DNA of 64,000 bases from JBCCDY01 sp039030555 (GCA_039030555.1 JBCCDY010000003.1:307757-371756), one strand, 5' to 3'; counted from the first letter of the stretch, positions 17,192 through 25,894 are shown. The notes: generated by a model not told the origin, from the letters alone. Numbers and translations are program-made.

Positions 17192-18071
17192 AGGAGGAAA
17201 GTATTTCCTCTTCTTTTTTTAGATCCTCTTTTTCGAGGTCAGGATCAGCAGGTTTAGTGGTTTGAGTATCTTCTTTATCCTTTTCAAGCAGGTATTCATT
17301 TAAACGTTTTCTTAGCTCCTGGGCTGAAAGGTTATGCTCTATCTCTCCGTTTCTGGCTACGGACATCTGGCCGGTTTCTTCCGATACAATGAGTATTAAA
17401 GTATCAGTAGCTTCACTCATGCCCATTGCAGCTCGATGTCTTAATCCAAATTGTGCCGGTAAATTATCTTTTTCACTAACTGGAAGTATAGCCCTTGCAG
17501 CTTTAATTTTCCCATTGTGAATAATCACTGCTCCATCGTGTAATGGGCTGTACTTGTTAAAAATGGATAGTAACAGTCTTTTTGAGATATAGCCGTCTAT
17601 AATATCCCCGGTTTCAGCATAAAATTTCAAAGGAGAATTTCTAGAGAATACAATTAAAGCTCCCGTATTGGAAGACCCTAAACTTTTAGAAGCTTCAATT
17701 ACAGGCGTAATATTGAGGTCTATTCCATTATCATTTCTTTTAAATATGGAATTAAAAAGACTCTCGCGGTCAAAAGAGGTTGTTTTACCAATGAGTAAGA
17801 GGAATTTTCTTATTTCTTGTTGAAACAAAATGATCACCGCAATAACTCCAACACCCATAAACTGGCCAAGAATAGAAGAAAGTAGTTCCATTTCAAATGC
17901 CTTGACTACAAGGAATACCAGGTAAAGAAATAGGAACCCCACAAAAATTCGGGTGGCTACACTACCTTTCATCAATTTGTAGACCTGATAAAGCAGCATA
18001 GTCACAAATAGGATATCGAGGATATCGATCCAGCGAACTTCTAAAAATCCTATTTTAAATAAGAATATCAA
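17178..18071 (-). CDS. cdaA: Diadenylate cyclase CdaA
   Basis: Synthesises the second messenger c-di-AMP from two ATP at the inner face of the cytoplasmic membrane. Three N-terminal transmembrane helices (about 16-34, 40-58 and 66-84) precede a coiled linker and the DAC domain (about 105-250). Both catalytic motifs are intact: DGA at 179-181 (PLHDGAVIIHNG) and RHR at 211-213 (GLRHRAAMGMSE). The 297-residue protein ends in a long charged, probably flexible tail. The gene overlaps folP by 4 bases, so folP and cdaA form one operon. No c-di-AMP phosphodiesterase is in the window. The 3' end carries the antisense kbl terminator. Confidence 0.94.
   Translation of the reverse strand: MIFLFKIGFLEVRWIDILDILFVTMLLYQVYKLMKGSVATRIFVGFLFLYLVFLVVKAFEMELLSSILGQFMGVGVIAVIILFQQEIRKFLLLIGKTTSFDRESLFNSIFKRNDNGIDLNITPVIEASKSLGSSNTGALIVFSRNSPLKFYAETGDIIDGYISKRLLLSIFNKYSPLHDGAVIIHNGKIKAARAILPVSEKDNLPAQFGLRHRAAMGMSEATDTLILIVSEETGQMSVARNGEIEHNLSAQELRKRLNEYLLEKDKEDTQTTKPADPDLEKEDLKKEEEILSSSNVR
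17191..17220 (+). terminator. Rho-independent terminator of kbl, inside the cdaA reading frame
   Basis: Arms GAGGAGGAAA (17191-17200) and TTTCCTCTTC (17204-17213) form a 10-bp stem with one G-U pair and a 3-base loop GTA, followed by seven T. The hairpin begins on the last base of the kbl stop codon. On the other strand the same bases encode the last residues of CdaA (about EEEILSSS). Confidence 0.88.
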
Positions 18072-18925
18072 TGGATTATTTTTTCAACTAAGTTAATGGA
18101 CTGAATCGCTTCTTTCACATCATGTACCCTTAATATTTTCGTTCCCGACAAAAGAGCTACCGTATTTAAGACGGTAGTCCCATTCAAGGCATCTTCAGCG
18201 TCAATATTCAACGTTTTATAAATCATGGATTTTCTTGATATCCCAACTAATAAAGGACACTCTAAAACCTTCAACTGACTAATGGAACCGAATAATTCAA
18301 AGTTTTTATCCATTCTTTTAGCAAAACCAAAGCCAGGATCAATAATAATATCTCTAATTCCTGCCTCTTTTGCATCATATACTTTTTCACTAAGCTCTTT
18401 AATTACTTCTTGAGTAACATTTGAATACTGAGCTTTCTCGATCATATTTTGAGGAGTTCCTCTCATGTGCATTAATATGTAAGGCACTTTATATTTAGAT
18501 ACTAGCTCATACATTTCACTGTCAAGACTTCCTCCGGAAACATCATTGATCAGGTCTGCTCCGAGGTCAAGGCATTCCTTGGCTACATTGGCCCGAAAGG
18601 TATCTATGGATACAAGTGCATCGGGAAAGTTTTTTTTCAACTCTTTCAGATAAGGAAGCACTCTTTGTTTTTCTTCTTTTTCTGAGATGTCCGTAGCTCC
18701 AGGTCTGCTTGAATAGCCTCCTATATCCAAGAACGTAGCCCCATCTGTTAGCATATTTTCAGCCTTTTTCAGAAAGATGTCTAAGCTATTGGTGCGACTT
18801 CCCTCATAAAAAGAATCCGGCGTAATATTTAAAATTCCCATAACCTTGGGAGCGGAAAGGGGCATAAGCTTACCCTTGAAATTCAACGTGCTTTTTGTAT
18901 AAAATGGATTATCTTTCACCCTCAA
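18068..18925 (-). CDS. folP: Dihydropteroate synthase
   Basis: Condenses p-aminobenzoate with dihydropterin pyrophosphate in folate synthesis and is the sulfonamide target. The TIM-barrel signatures are all present: VMGILNITPDSFYEG (about 29-43), DIGGYSSRPGA (about 72-82), DLINDVSGG, and the C-terminal GISRKSMI. The start is not ATG: in-frame choices are TTG at 18925 and GTG at 18919. The next ATG (18865) would cut into a segment that I believe is conserved in Bacteroidota FolP (FYTKSTLNFKGKLM). The gene starts only 21 bases from the divergent DUF1599 start and overlaps cdaA at its 3' end. Confidence 0.93.
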   Translation of the reverse strand: MRVKDNPFYTKSTLNFKGKLMPLSAPKVMGILNITPDSFYEGSRTNSLDIFLKKAENMLTDGATFLDIGGYSSRPGATDISEKEEKQRVLPYLKELKKNFPDALVSIDTFRANVAKECLDLGADLINDVSGGSLDSEMYELVSKYKVPYILMHMRGTPQNMIEKAQYSNVTQEVIKELSEKVYDAKEAGIRDIIIDPGFGFAKRMDKNFELFGSISQLKVLECPLLVGISRKSMIYKTLNIDAEDALNGTTVLNTVALLSGTKILRVHDVKEAIQSINLVEKIIH

Positions 18926-18946
18926 ATCCTAAGAATTCAAAATATT

Positions 18947-19486
18947 TTGATTGAAAATACTGCTTCCGAATATAAAGAAGTTATAAAGGGCTGCAAAGAG
19001 GTTTTCGAGAAGAAGACGAAAGACTATGGAACAGCTTGGAGAATACTAAGACTTCCTTCCATTACCGATCAAATTTTCATTAAAGCACAGAGAATAAGGT
19101 CTATTCAGGAGAAAGGGGTTCAGAAAGTAGATGATGACGTACAAACGGAATTTCTAGGCATCATCAATTATTGCATTATTGCTTTAATGCAACTAAAACT
19201 CGAAAAAGATGAAAGGATAGAACTAGAATTTGATGAACTAGAACCACTTTATGAAGAGGCGGCAGAAGAGACGCTTCAACTTTTACTCAATAAAAACCAT
19301 GATTATGGAGAAGCATGGAGGCAGATGAGGGTTAGCTCCATAACCGATATCATTTTAATGAAATTATATAGGGTGAAGCAAATTGAAAAGAATGATGGTA
19401 ATACCTTAATTTCTGAGGGAATAGATGCTAACTATAGAGATATGTTGAACTATTCCGTTTTTGCCTTGATTTTAATGAATAGTTAA
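18947..19486 (+). CDS. DUF1599 protein with internally duplicated domain
   Basis: A 179-residue cytoplasmic protein made of two copies of the same domain, about 20-84 and 112-178. The match is visible in KKTKDYGTAWRILRLPSITD against NKNHDYGEAWRQMRVSSITD, each followed by a Lys/Arg-rich helix and an acidic-then-hydrophobic helix. This is the DUF1599 family of Bacteroidota, also described as a nucleotide-modification-associated domain; no reaction is established. The start must be the TTG at 18947, because no ATG occurs before the first repeat. It diverges from folP with only 21 bases between the start codons. Confidence 0.8.
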   Translation: MIENTASEYKEVIKGCKEVFEKKTKDYGTAWRILRLPSITDQIFIKAQRIRSIQEKGVQKVDDDVQTEFLGIINYCIIALMQLKLEKDERIELEFDELEPLYEEAAEETLQLLLNKNHDYGEAWRQMRVSSITDIILMKLYRVKQIEKNDGNTLISEGIDANYRDMLNYSVFALILMNS

Positions 19487-19561
19487 AGGCGTTTGATAAT
19501 TTCAAAACCTTCGAACAAATCAATCAGTATTCTAATAACAAACTACTTAAAGAAATTATAA

Positions 19562-20653
19562 ATGAAATATATAGTCCTTGTATCAAGATACATCGTAGGT
19601 CTTCTTTTCATTATCTCGGGCTTAATAAAATTGAATGATCCTGTAGGTACTTCCATAAAACTCCAGGAATACTTTGAAGTATTTGCAGCTGATTTTAGCT
19701 CTTTCTTTCATTATTTGGTGCCGGCTTCCTTGTTCTTGGCCATGTTCCTGAATGTGCTTGAAGTAATTCTAGGGATTGCTGTTTTGGCTAAGTTTCGTTT
19801 CAGACTGGTAGCATGGATCTTATTAATGATCATAGTTTTCTTCACCTTTCTGACCTTCTATTCAGCGTACTTTAATAAAGTGACGGATTGTGGATGCTTC
19901 GGAGATGCCATAAAGCTTACACCCTGGGAGTCATTTACAAAAGATATTATCCTCCTATTCTTTATCCTGATCCTCTTTTGGAAGAAAGGTGAAGTCTCCA
20001 AGGACTATAATCCTTTGCGACTTGATATAGCTTTCGGAGCGTTAACACTTGTATTAGTTTTACTGGGTCGTTATGCAATTAATCACCTTCCGTTTATTGA
20101 TTTTAGGGCCTATGAAGTAGGAACGGACATACCTAGGGCTATGAAGCCTTCAGAAGAACTCAAGTACAAATACATTATGACCAGAAACGGTGAAGAATTT
20201 GAGTTTGAGAGGTATCCTACGGAGGCGGATTACGAGTTTAAGGAATTGATTCTAACGAATCCTGAGGCACAACCAAAGATCACAGACTATAACATCTGGA
20301 ATTCACAAGGTGATTATACCGAAGAGACCTTTAAAGGCAATAAACTTGTGATTGTGATTCATGATGTCAAAAAGGCAGATGAAAGTAGTTTTGAGGAAAT
20401 CAATCAGCTGGTTTCTAGCCTTGGTCAGGATATTCAACCCATTGTTTTTACAGCATCGGATGAAGCCAGTTTCGATCAGTTTAGGCATGGAGTACAATTG
20501 GCTGTTCCTTATTATTTTGCTGATATGACAGTTTTAAAGACGATTGTTCGGTCTAATCCTGGAATTTTCCTTATGAAAAATGGGACAGTTATGGACAAAT
20601 GGCATTATAATGATGTTCCCAACATCGCTGAAGTCAATGAAATATTGAGATAA
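19562..20653 (+). CDS. MauE/DoxX-like membrane protein with C-terminal thioredoxin-like domain (BT_3928 family)
   Basis: A 363-residue protein. The N-terminal half has four transmembrane helices of DoxX/MauE type, including GLLFIISGLIKLNDPVGT near the start and the redox-family signature DCGCFGDAIKLTPWESF (about 112-128) with two cysteines. Another helix near 155-175 is followed by a soluble domain (about 200-363) that resembles a thioredoxin fold (KLVIVIHDVKKA, then NPGIFLMKNGTVMDKWHY) but lacks a CxxC. Bacteroidota proteins of this layout are known as the BT_3928 family; function is unknown. A thiol-redox role in the envelope is inferred from MauE. aroK follows 4 bases later and is probably cotranscribed. 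Confidence 0.78.
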   Translation: MKYIVLVSRYIVGLLFIISGLIKLNDPVGTSIKLQEYFEVFAADFSSFFHYLVPASLFLAMFLNVLEVILGIAVLAKFRFRLVAWILLMIIVFFTFLTFYSAYFNKVTDCGCFGDAIKLTPWESFTKDIILLFFILILFWKKGEVSKDYNPLRLDIAFGALTLVLVLLGRYAINHLPFIDFRAYEVGTDIPRAMKPSEELKYKYIMTRNGEEFEFERYPTEADYEFKELILTNPEAQPKITDYNIWNSQGDYTEETFKGNKLVIVIHDVKKADESSFEEINQLVSSLGQDIQPIVFTASDEASFDQFRHGVQLAVPYYFADMTVLKTIVRSNPGIFLMKNGTVMDKWHYNDVPNIAEVNEILR

Positions 20654-20657
20654 GCTT

Positions 20658-21161
20658 TTGGTAGCCAAACCCATATATCTTGTAGGCCTCCCAGGCTCAG
20701 GTAAATCTACTTTTGGGCATTCGATAGCTAAATATTTGAAGCGGGATCTTATAGACTTGGATATGGAGATTGAAAATGCTGAGGAGATGTCAATCTCTAA
20801 TATTTTCAAATCAAAAGGAGAGAAGTACTTTAGGGAGGTAGAAAAGAATACACTTCAAACTTTTGATTCAGGAGAAATAGTAGTTGCTACTGGAGGAGGT
20901 GCTCCATGCTTTTTTGATAATATGGATTTTATGTTGAAGCATGGAATTACGGTATTCTTAGACTTATCTATGGAATTAATACTTTCCCGTCTTGAAAACG
21001 ATGCGGACGATAAAAGGCCACTTTTTGAAGGTAAAAATATAGCAAAGGCGCTTCAAGAGTTAGATGCTAAGAGAAGACCTTTTTACAAACGCTCACAATT
21101 TACTTTCACTGAAAAAGACGATATCAATCATGTATTTAGAGCGATAGAATCTTCTCACTAA
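20658..21161 (+). CDS. aroK: Shikimate kinase
   Basis: Phosphorylates shikimate at the 3-hydroxyl, a step towards chorismate and the aromatic amino acids. The 167-residue protein has the Walker A loop GLPGSGKST (about 9-17), the shikimate-binding DLDMEIE (about 34-40), the catalytic-site TGGGAP (about 77-82), and the lid segment with KRPLF. The start is TTG at 20658: an in-frame stop lies at 20646 and the next ATG would remove the P-loop. It begins 4 bases after the preceding gene. Confidence 0.93.
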   Translation: MVAKPIYLVGLPGSGKSTFGHSIAKYLKRDLIDLDMEIENAEEMSISNIFKSKGEKYFREVEKNTLQTFDSGEIVVATGGGAPCFFDNMDFMLKHGITVFLDLSMELILSRLENDADDKRPLFEGKNIAKALQELDAKRRPFYKRSQFTFTEKDDINHVFRAIESSH

Positions 21162-21201
21162 AGAGTTGAATACGTAAAAATCATAGGCTGATATTAATTT
21201 T

Positions 21202-21209
21202 TATATTTG
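21202..21209 (+). promoter_or_regulatory. Possible Bacteroidota -7 element
   Basis: TATATTTG fits the TAnnTTTG -7 consensus of the Bacteroidota primary sigma factor and lies 24 bases before the TTG start of the glycosyltransferase operon, after the gap that follows aroK. No convincing TTTG -33 box sits at the expected distance, so this is tentative. Confidence 0.3.
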
Positions 21210-21232
21210 CAACCGACCAATCAGCTAATTTA

Positions 21233-21925
21233 TTGGAGAAGCCCTTAATTGATGTAATTATACCTGCGTTCAACGAAGAAAACTCTGTAGGCAAAGTAGT
21301 TAAGTCAATTCCCAAAAGACTGGTTAGAGATATTGTTGTGGTGAACAATGCTTCCACCGATGAAACAGAGTTCGCTGCGGTAAAAGAAGGGGCTGTAGTA
21401 CTTCGGGAACCTATACCTGGTTATGGAAGGGCTTGCCTGAAAGGAATTGAATACCTGAATAGTAAAACCCCCACTCCTGATATTGTCGTTTTTATAGATG
21501 CTGACTTTTCGGATTATCCGGAAGAAATGAATGAATTGGTGGAGCCTATCATTTCCGATGGAGTTGACCTGGTGATTGGGAGTCGGGCACTAGGCAATAG
21601 AGAAAAGGGGTCTATGACGCCTCAGCAGGTATTCGGAAACTGGCTGGCAACTGCCTTGTTAAAACTGCTTTATAATATTAATTTTACAGACCTTGGACCT
21701 TTCAGAGCAATTAGATTTGATCGGTTAAACCAATTGCAAATGCACGATAAAACGTATGGCTGGACGGTAGAAATGCAGGCTAAGGCAGCTAAACATAAAT
21801 TTAATACCATAGAAGTCCCCGTGAAGTACAGACGCAGGATCGGTAAATCAAAAATATCAGGCACTGTGAAAGGTACCGTGTTAGCTGGGTACAAAATCAT
21901 CAATACGATTTTCAAATATATCTGA
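21233..21925 (+). CDS. Family 2 glycosyltransferase (polyprenyl-phosphate sugar synthase-like)
   Basis: A 230-residue cytoplasmic GT2 enzyme. Motifs are the nucleotide-sugar entry PLIDVIIPAFNEENSVG (about 4-20), VVNNASTDET, the metal-binding DADFSD (about 87-92) and the acceptor-side GSRALGNREKGSMTPQQ. It resembles dolichol/polyprenyl-phosphate mannose synthases without the C-terminal membrane helices. A lipid-linked sugar donor for the membrane enzyme two genes downstream would fit, but that is inference. The start is TTG at 21233, directly before the conserved strand. The stop overlaps the next gene in TGATG. Confidence 0.85.
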   Translation: MEKPLIDVIIPAFNEENSVGKVVKSIPKRLVRDIVVVNNASTDETEFAAVKEGAVVLREPIPGYGRACLKGIEYLNSKTPTPDIVVFIDADFSDYPEEMNELVEPIISDGVDLVIGSRALGNREKGSMTPQQVFGNWLATALLKLLYNINFTDLGPFRAIRFDRLNQLQMHDKTYGWTVEMQAKAAKHKFNTIEVPVKYRRRIGKSKISGTVKGTVLAGYKIINTIFKYI

Positions 21926-23397
21926 TGGAAATAGCGGTAGTTGTTTTATACTCTGTTTCGTTACTGTTCATTTTCTTGTTCAGTATAGGTCAGTTGAACC
22001 TTACCTGGTTTTATCTAAGATCCAGAAAACACAAAAAGCAAGATGCTGAAGTAGAAGAAGAGCTCAAAGAATACCCAATGGTCACCATACAATTGCCATT
22101 GTATAATGAAAAGTATGTGGCCGAACGTCTTATTGAAGCAGTCTCTTCTTTCGATTATCCGCGAGATCGTTTTGAAATACAAGTACTGGATGATTCAACG
22201 GATGAAACCGTAGATATCATCCGCGAAAAGATTAATGCTCTTGACTCAGATATTCAAATTGAGCATATCCAAAGAGAAAATAGGGTCGGCTTTAAAGCAG
22301 GAGCGCTGAAATATGGAACTGAGATAGCCAAAGGAGATTACATAGCTATTTTCGATGCCGACTTTCTTCCAAAACCCGAATTCTTGAAGAAAACCCTTCC
22401 TTATTTCAAAGATGATTCAATCGGAGTAGTACAAACCCGTTGGGGACATTTAAATAAAGATTATAGCACTTTAACCAAGCTCCAGGCTTTTGGGCTGGAT
22501 GCCCATTTTTCCATAGAACAATCCGGAAGAAGCTATGCCGGAAGTTTTATCAATTTCAATGGTACTGCCGGTATTTGGAGAAAATCATGCATTTATGATG
22601 CAGGAGGATGGTCATCAGATACATTAACAGAAGACTTAGACTTAAGCTACCGGGCACAAATGAAAGGTTGGAAGTTTAAATTCCTTGAAGATTTAGAATC
22701 CCCTGCTGAGCTTCCTGTAATCATGCCAGCTGTCAAATCACAACAATACAGATGGAATAAAGGAGCAGCTGAAACAGCCAAAAAGAACATCTGGAAAGTG
22801 TGGACATCCGACATTAAGCTCGTTAATAAGTGGCATGCTTTCTTTCATCTATTCAACAGTTCAGTCTTTATAAGCTTATTTATAGCAGCAATTCTAAGTA
22901 TACCGATGTTGTATATAAAATTCGGAAACCCTGCTTACGACTTTTACTTCGACCTTGGGAGTGTATTCTTACTCGGCTTTTTCTCTATAGGATTCTTTTA
23001 TTGGATATCGTCCAAGAGAATGGTTCCGGAAAAGACAGGCCGATATTTCTTTAGAACTTTTCCTACGTTTTTAACGGTATCTATGGGGCTTTCCCTTCAC
23101 AATGCTGTAGCAGTATTGGAAGGCTTATTTGGCCTGAAATCAGATTTTATTCGGACCCCAAAATTTAATATTCTTAAGAAATCAGATAGTTGGAAGAATA
23201 ATGAGTACATAAGGCCTAAAATTAACTTTATGACCCTATTAGAAGGGTTTTTAGCACTTTATTTCATTTTTGGAATAGTGTCAGGGTTCGTACTGGAAGA
23301 TTATGGATTAATGTTTTTCCACATCATGCTTTCCTTAGGATTTCTTGGGGTTTTTTATCAATCGGTTAAGCCGATTGCCTATGGCGGAAATTCCTGA
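21925..23397 (+). CDS. Membrane processive family 2 glycosyltransferase (cellulose synthase-like)
   Basis: A 490-residue membrane GT2. An N-terminal helix (about 4-28) is followed by a cytoplasmic catalytic domain with MVTIQLPLYNEKYVAERLI (about 52-70), VLDDSTDET, the metal site DADFLPKPE (about 145-153), the acceptor motif TEDLDLSYRAQ, and QQYRWNKGAA, which is the QxxRW signature of processive polysaccharide synthases. Four or five transmembrane helices lie from about 305 to 485. No PilZ domain is seen. It may build a homopolymer or glycolipid head group; the sugar is unknown. It overlaps the preceding gene by one base and the following gene by 17. Confidence 0.88.
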   Translation: MEIAVVVLYSVSLLFIFLFSIGQLNLTWFYLRSRKHKKQDAEVEEELKEYPMVTIQLPLYNEKYVAERLIEAVSSFDYPRDRFEIQVLDDSTDETVDIIREKINALDSDIQIEHIQRENRVGFKAGALKYGTEIAKGDYIAIFDADFLPKPEFLKKTLPYFKDDSIGVVQTRWGHLNKDYSTLTKLQAFGLDAHFSIEQSGRSYAGSFINFNGTAGIWRKSCIYDAGGWSSDTLTEDLDLSYRAQMKGWKFKFLEDLESPAELPVIMPAVKSQQYRWNKGAAETAKKNIWKVWTSDIKLVNKWHAFFHLFNSSVFISLFIAAILSIPMLYIKFGNPAYDFYFDLGSVFLLGFFSIGFFYWISSKRMVPEKTGRYFFRTFPTFLTVSMGLSLHNAVAVLEGLFGLKSDFIRTPKFNILKKSDSWKNNEYIRPKINFMTLLEGFLALYFIFGIVSGFVLEDYGLMFFHIMLSLGFLGVFYQSVKPIAYGGNS

Positions 23398-24724
23398 ATC
23401 CAGAAAGGTTAATCTTACCTGGTATTTCCTAGCTTCTTTAGCTGGATATATTTTTCTATCCTATTTCACGTATAGGTATGAGACAGAAATAGTACTTGCT
23501 ATCTATCTACTGCTTTTCATCAACTACTATCGATTTTACAAAGCGGCCAATGAAGCTAATTTTGAGCTACTATTTACCTTTGGATTAGTCTTCAGAATTG
23601 TTCTTTTAACAGCCATTCCAAATTTTTCAGATGACTTTTATCGGTTTATTTGGGATGGAAGACTTTTGAATGCAGGAATTGATCCTTTCGAGAACCTCCC
23701 ATCTTTTTATATGCAGACCGAAACCACCCCAAAAGGGATAAATGAAAGTCTTTTTAACAAATTAAATTCACCATCATACTTTACGATTTATCCTCCGGTA
23801 AACCAGTTTGTATTTTGGCTTTCAACGCTGATCGGTCAAAATTCAATCTTCTGGTCTATGGTGGTTATGAAATTAGTTTTGATCGGAGCTGAGATTGGAA
23901 GTTTATTTATTCTGAAAAAATTTAAAGCAATATCGCTCCTGAATGAAAAGTCCATTTTGCTGTATGCTTTGAATCCACTGGTGATTATTGAGCTATCTGG
24001 CAACCTTCATTTTGAATCCATTCTGATTTTCTTCTTGCTGATAACCATTTGGTACCTTCAGAAGAATGGACTTATACAGGCTGCAATTGCTATTGGTCTG
24101 GGTGTTTTAACCAAGCTTATTCCGCTTATGCTTCTGCCCTTATTTTTAAGAAGGCTAAAGCTCAAAAAATTGATTCTATTTTATGGAATAGTTTCAGCAA
24201 TCGTTGTGTTACTAACGATTCCTTTTCTTACTGAAGGTTTAATAAGCGGTATGACAGCCAGTATTGGCTTATACTTTCAGAAGTTCGAATTTAATGCTGG
24301 TATCTATTATCTGCTGAGGTCTGTTGGCTATTCTCTAACTGGCTACAATCAGATTTCAGTAATTGGAAAAGTATTGGCGATTACTACGTTCTTAGGAATA
24401 TTAGCTTATAGTTTGATCTACAAAAAAAGGGACTCGAATATAGCTGAAGCTTTTATGTGGGTTTTTGTGATCTACTTTTCATTAGCCACGACAGTTCATC
24501 CCTGGTATATATGCACCATATTAGCTATGAGTATCTTTACGAGATATAAGTTTCCGGTTGTGTGGTCATTTTTGATTTTTTTAACCTACACAGGATACTC
24601 TGAAAGCGGATATTTAGAAAATCTATGGGTCGTAGCGTTGGAATATGTAATAGTTTTCGGATTTTTGCTGATGGAATTGATTAATAATAGTTCCACTCAA
24701 AAGAATCACGTTGTCGTGAAATGA
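23381..24724 (+). CDS. Polytopic membrane glycosyltransferase (mannosyltransferase-like, GT-C)
   Basis: A polytopic protein of about 447 residues with roughly 11 hydrophobic helices. It resembles GT-C enzymes that use polyprenyl-phosphate sugars on the outer face of the membrane. The first extracytoplasmic loop contains NFSDDFYRFIWDGRLLNAGI, with the paired Asp residues typical of GT-C catalytic loops, and later NPLVIIELSGNLHFES. I chose the ATG at 23381 (MAEIPESRK); an earlier GTG or ATG-like start at 23345 would overlap the previous gene by 53 bases. The stop overlaps the rhodanese gene in ATGA. Family and donor are inferred from topology and context. Confidence 0.78.
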   Translation: MAEIPESRKVNLTWYFLASLAGYIFLSYFTYRYETEIVLAIYLLLFINYYRFYKAANEANFELLFTFGLVFRIVLLTAIPNFSDDFYRFIWDGRLLNAGIDPFENLPSFYMQTETTPKGINESLFNKLNSPSYFTIYPPVNQFVFWLSTLIGQNSIFWSMVVMKLVLIGAEIGSLFILKKFKAISLLNEKSILLYALNPLVIIELSGNLHFESILIFFLLITIWYLQKNGLIQAAIAIGLGVLTKLIPLMLLPLFLRRLKLKKLILFYGIVSAIVVLLTIPFLTEGLISGMTASIGLYFQKFEFNAGIYYLLRSVGYSLTGYNQISVIGKVLAITTFLGILAYSLIYKKRDSNIAEAFMWVFVIYFSLATTVHPWYICTILAMSIFTRYKFPVVWSFLIFLTYTGYSESGYLENLWVVALEYVIVFGFLLMELINNSSTQKNHVVVK

Positions 24725-25218
24725 GATTTTTTTATCTGATCATGATATCCTGCTTAAGTCAACTTGCTTGTTCTCAATCTAAATTAGAGTTAGCAGTTAA
24801 TGCAGCTTTGGATTTTTCTGTGGATACGATAGATGTTGAAATACTGAAGGAGTATATCGCGGACGACCAATCTCTTATTATTCTTGATACTCGCTCAGAG
24901 AAAGAGTTTAATATGAGCCATATCGAAGGGGCACGCTTCATCGATTATGATAACTTCAGTAAACAAAGCTTAAGCGACGTCGACCCTGATTCCAGAATAG
25001 TGACTTATTGCTCTATTGGTTATAGAAGTGAAAAAATAGCTGAGAAACTCGAAGAGTTGGGATTCAGTAATGTTAACAATCTATATGGAGGTATTTTTGA
25101 GTGGAAGAACTCTGGTAATCCGGTTGTTAATCAGGAAGGAAATGAAACCGATACTGTACACACCTATAATCGAATATGGTCTTTTTTTTTAACAAATGGC
25201 ATAAGAACGTATGACTAA
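24721..25218 (+). CDS. Exported rhodanese-like domain protein
   Basis: A 165-residue protein with an N-terminal hydrophobic leader (about 1-19, ending LACSQ), so it is probably exported, perhaps as a lipoprotein, although the lipobox is imperfect. The rhodanese domain (about 40-135) shows LIILDTRSEKEFNMSHIEGA and the active-site loop TYCSIGYRSEKIA with catalytic Cys around residue 98. The YGGIFEWKNSG end is typical. It should accept or transfer sulfane sulfur, or act as a single-domain phosphatase-like module; the substrate is unknown. It lies inside the glycosyltransferase operon with overlaps on both sides, an odd companion for sugar enzymes. Confidence 0.85.
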   Translation: MRFFYLIMISCLSQLACSQSKLELAVNAALDFSVDTIDVEILKEYIADDQSLIILDTRSEKEFNMSHIEGARFIDYDNFSKQSLSDVDPDSRIVTYCSIGYRSEKIAEKLEELGFSNVNNLYGGIFEWKNSGNPVVNQEGNETDTVHTYNRIWSFFLTNGIRTYD

Positions 25219-25807
25219 AGAATGTCTTATCATTTTTTCAAAAAATCCTGTTTTAGGAAAAGTTAAAACAAGGTTGGCAAGGACAATAGGGGAAGAAAAA
25301 GCATTAGATACTTATAGACTTTTGTTAAGAAGAACCAGGGACATTACGCGAAATCTGGAGTGTGATAAAGTGGTATATTACTCCGATTACGTCAACTGTG
25401 AAGATTTATGGAACTCCGAGCAATACAAAAAGCAAAAGCAACTCGGTGAGGATCTCGGCATCAGAATGTGTAATGCTCTAAACGATCAATTTTCCAAAGG
25501 CTACGAGCGATGTATAATCATCGGTACGGATTGCTTTGAACTCACTTCTGAAATCATTGAAAATGCCTTTAAGAACCTCGAAGATAAAGGTGCTGTTGTA
25601 GGCCCAGCTGAAGACGGAGGATATTATCTAATTGGAATGACTAAACCACATCAGCAGGTATTTCAAGGCATCGAGTGGAGTACTTCAAAAGTATTTGAAA
25701 AGACGATAGAGATATTTGAAAATAAGAATGTCCAAGTAGTACTCATGCCTACACTAAGCGATGTAGACGAAGAACGCGATTTAGAAACTATGTCTGAGCA
25801 TGCGTAG
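25211..25807 (+). CDS. TIGR04282 family glycosyltransferase/nucleotidyltransferase-like protein
   Basis: A 198-residue GT-A-fold protein of the TIGR04282 family, annotated in databases as arsenosugar-biosynthesis glycosyltransferase. Recognisable parts are LIIFSKNPVLGKVKTRLARTIG (about 5-26), IIGTDCFELTSEII (about 95-108) and GPAEDGGYYLIGM (about 130-142). No arsM, arsS or other arsenic gene accompanies it here, so an arsenosugar product is not supported. More likely it serves the surrounding glycan operon. It overlaps the rhodanese gene by 8 bases and is the last gene of the run. Confidence 0.82.
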   Translation: MTKECLIIFSKNPVLGKVKTRLARTIGEEKALDTYRLLLRRTRDITRNLECDKVVYYSDYVNCEDLWNSEQYKKQKQLGEDLGIRMCNALNDQFSKGYERCIIIGTDCFELTSEIIENAFKNLEDKGAVVGPAEDGGYYLIGMTKPHQQVFQGIEWSTSKVFEKTIEIFENKNVQVVLMPTLSDVDEERDLETMSEHA

Positions 25808-25894
25808 GACTGTATTTTTGGCTCTTTAATAATATTGCTCAAATAGACGGTTCTTATCTGACAATTGATCTCCGCCTGAATTTCATCTTGCTCC

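Noticed and set aside
25211..25807. Arsenosugar biosynthesis cluster
   Set aside because: Only the TIGR04282 family name suggests it; arsM, arsS and arsenic regulators are absent.
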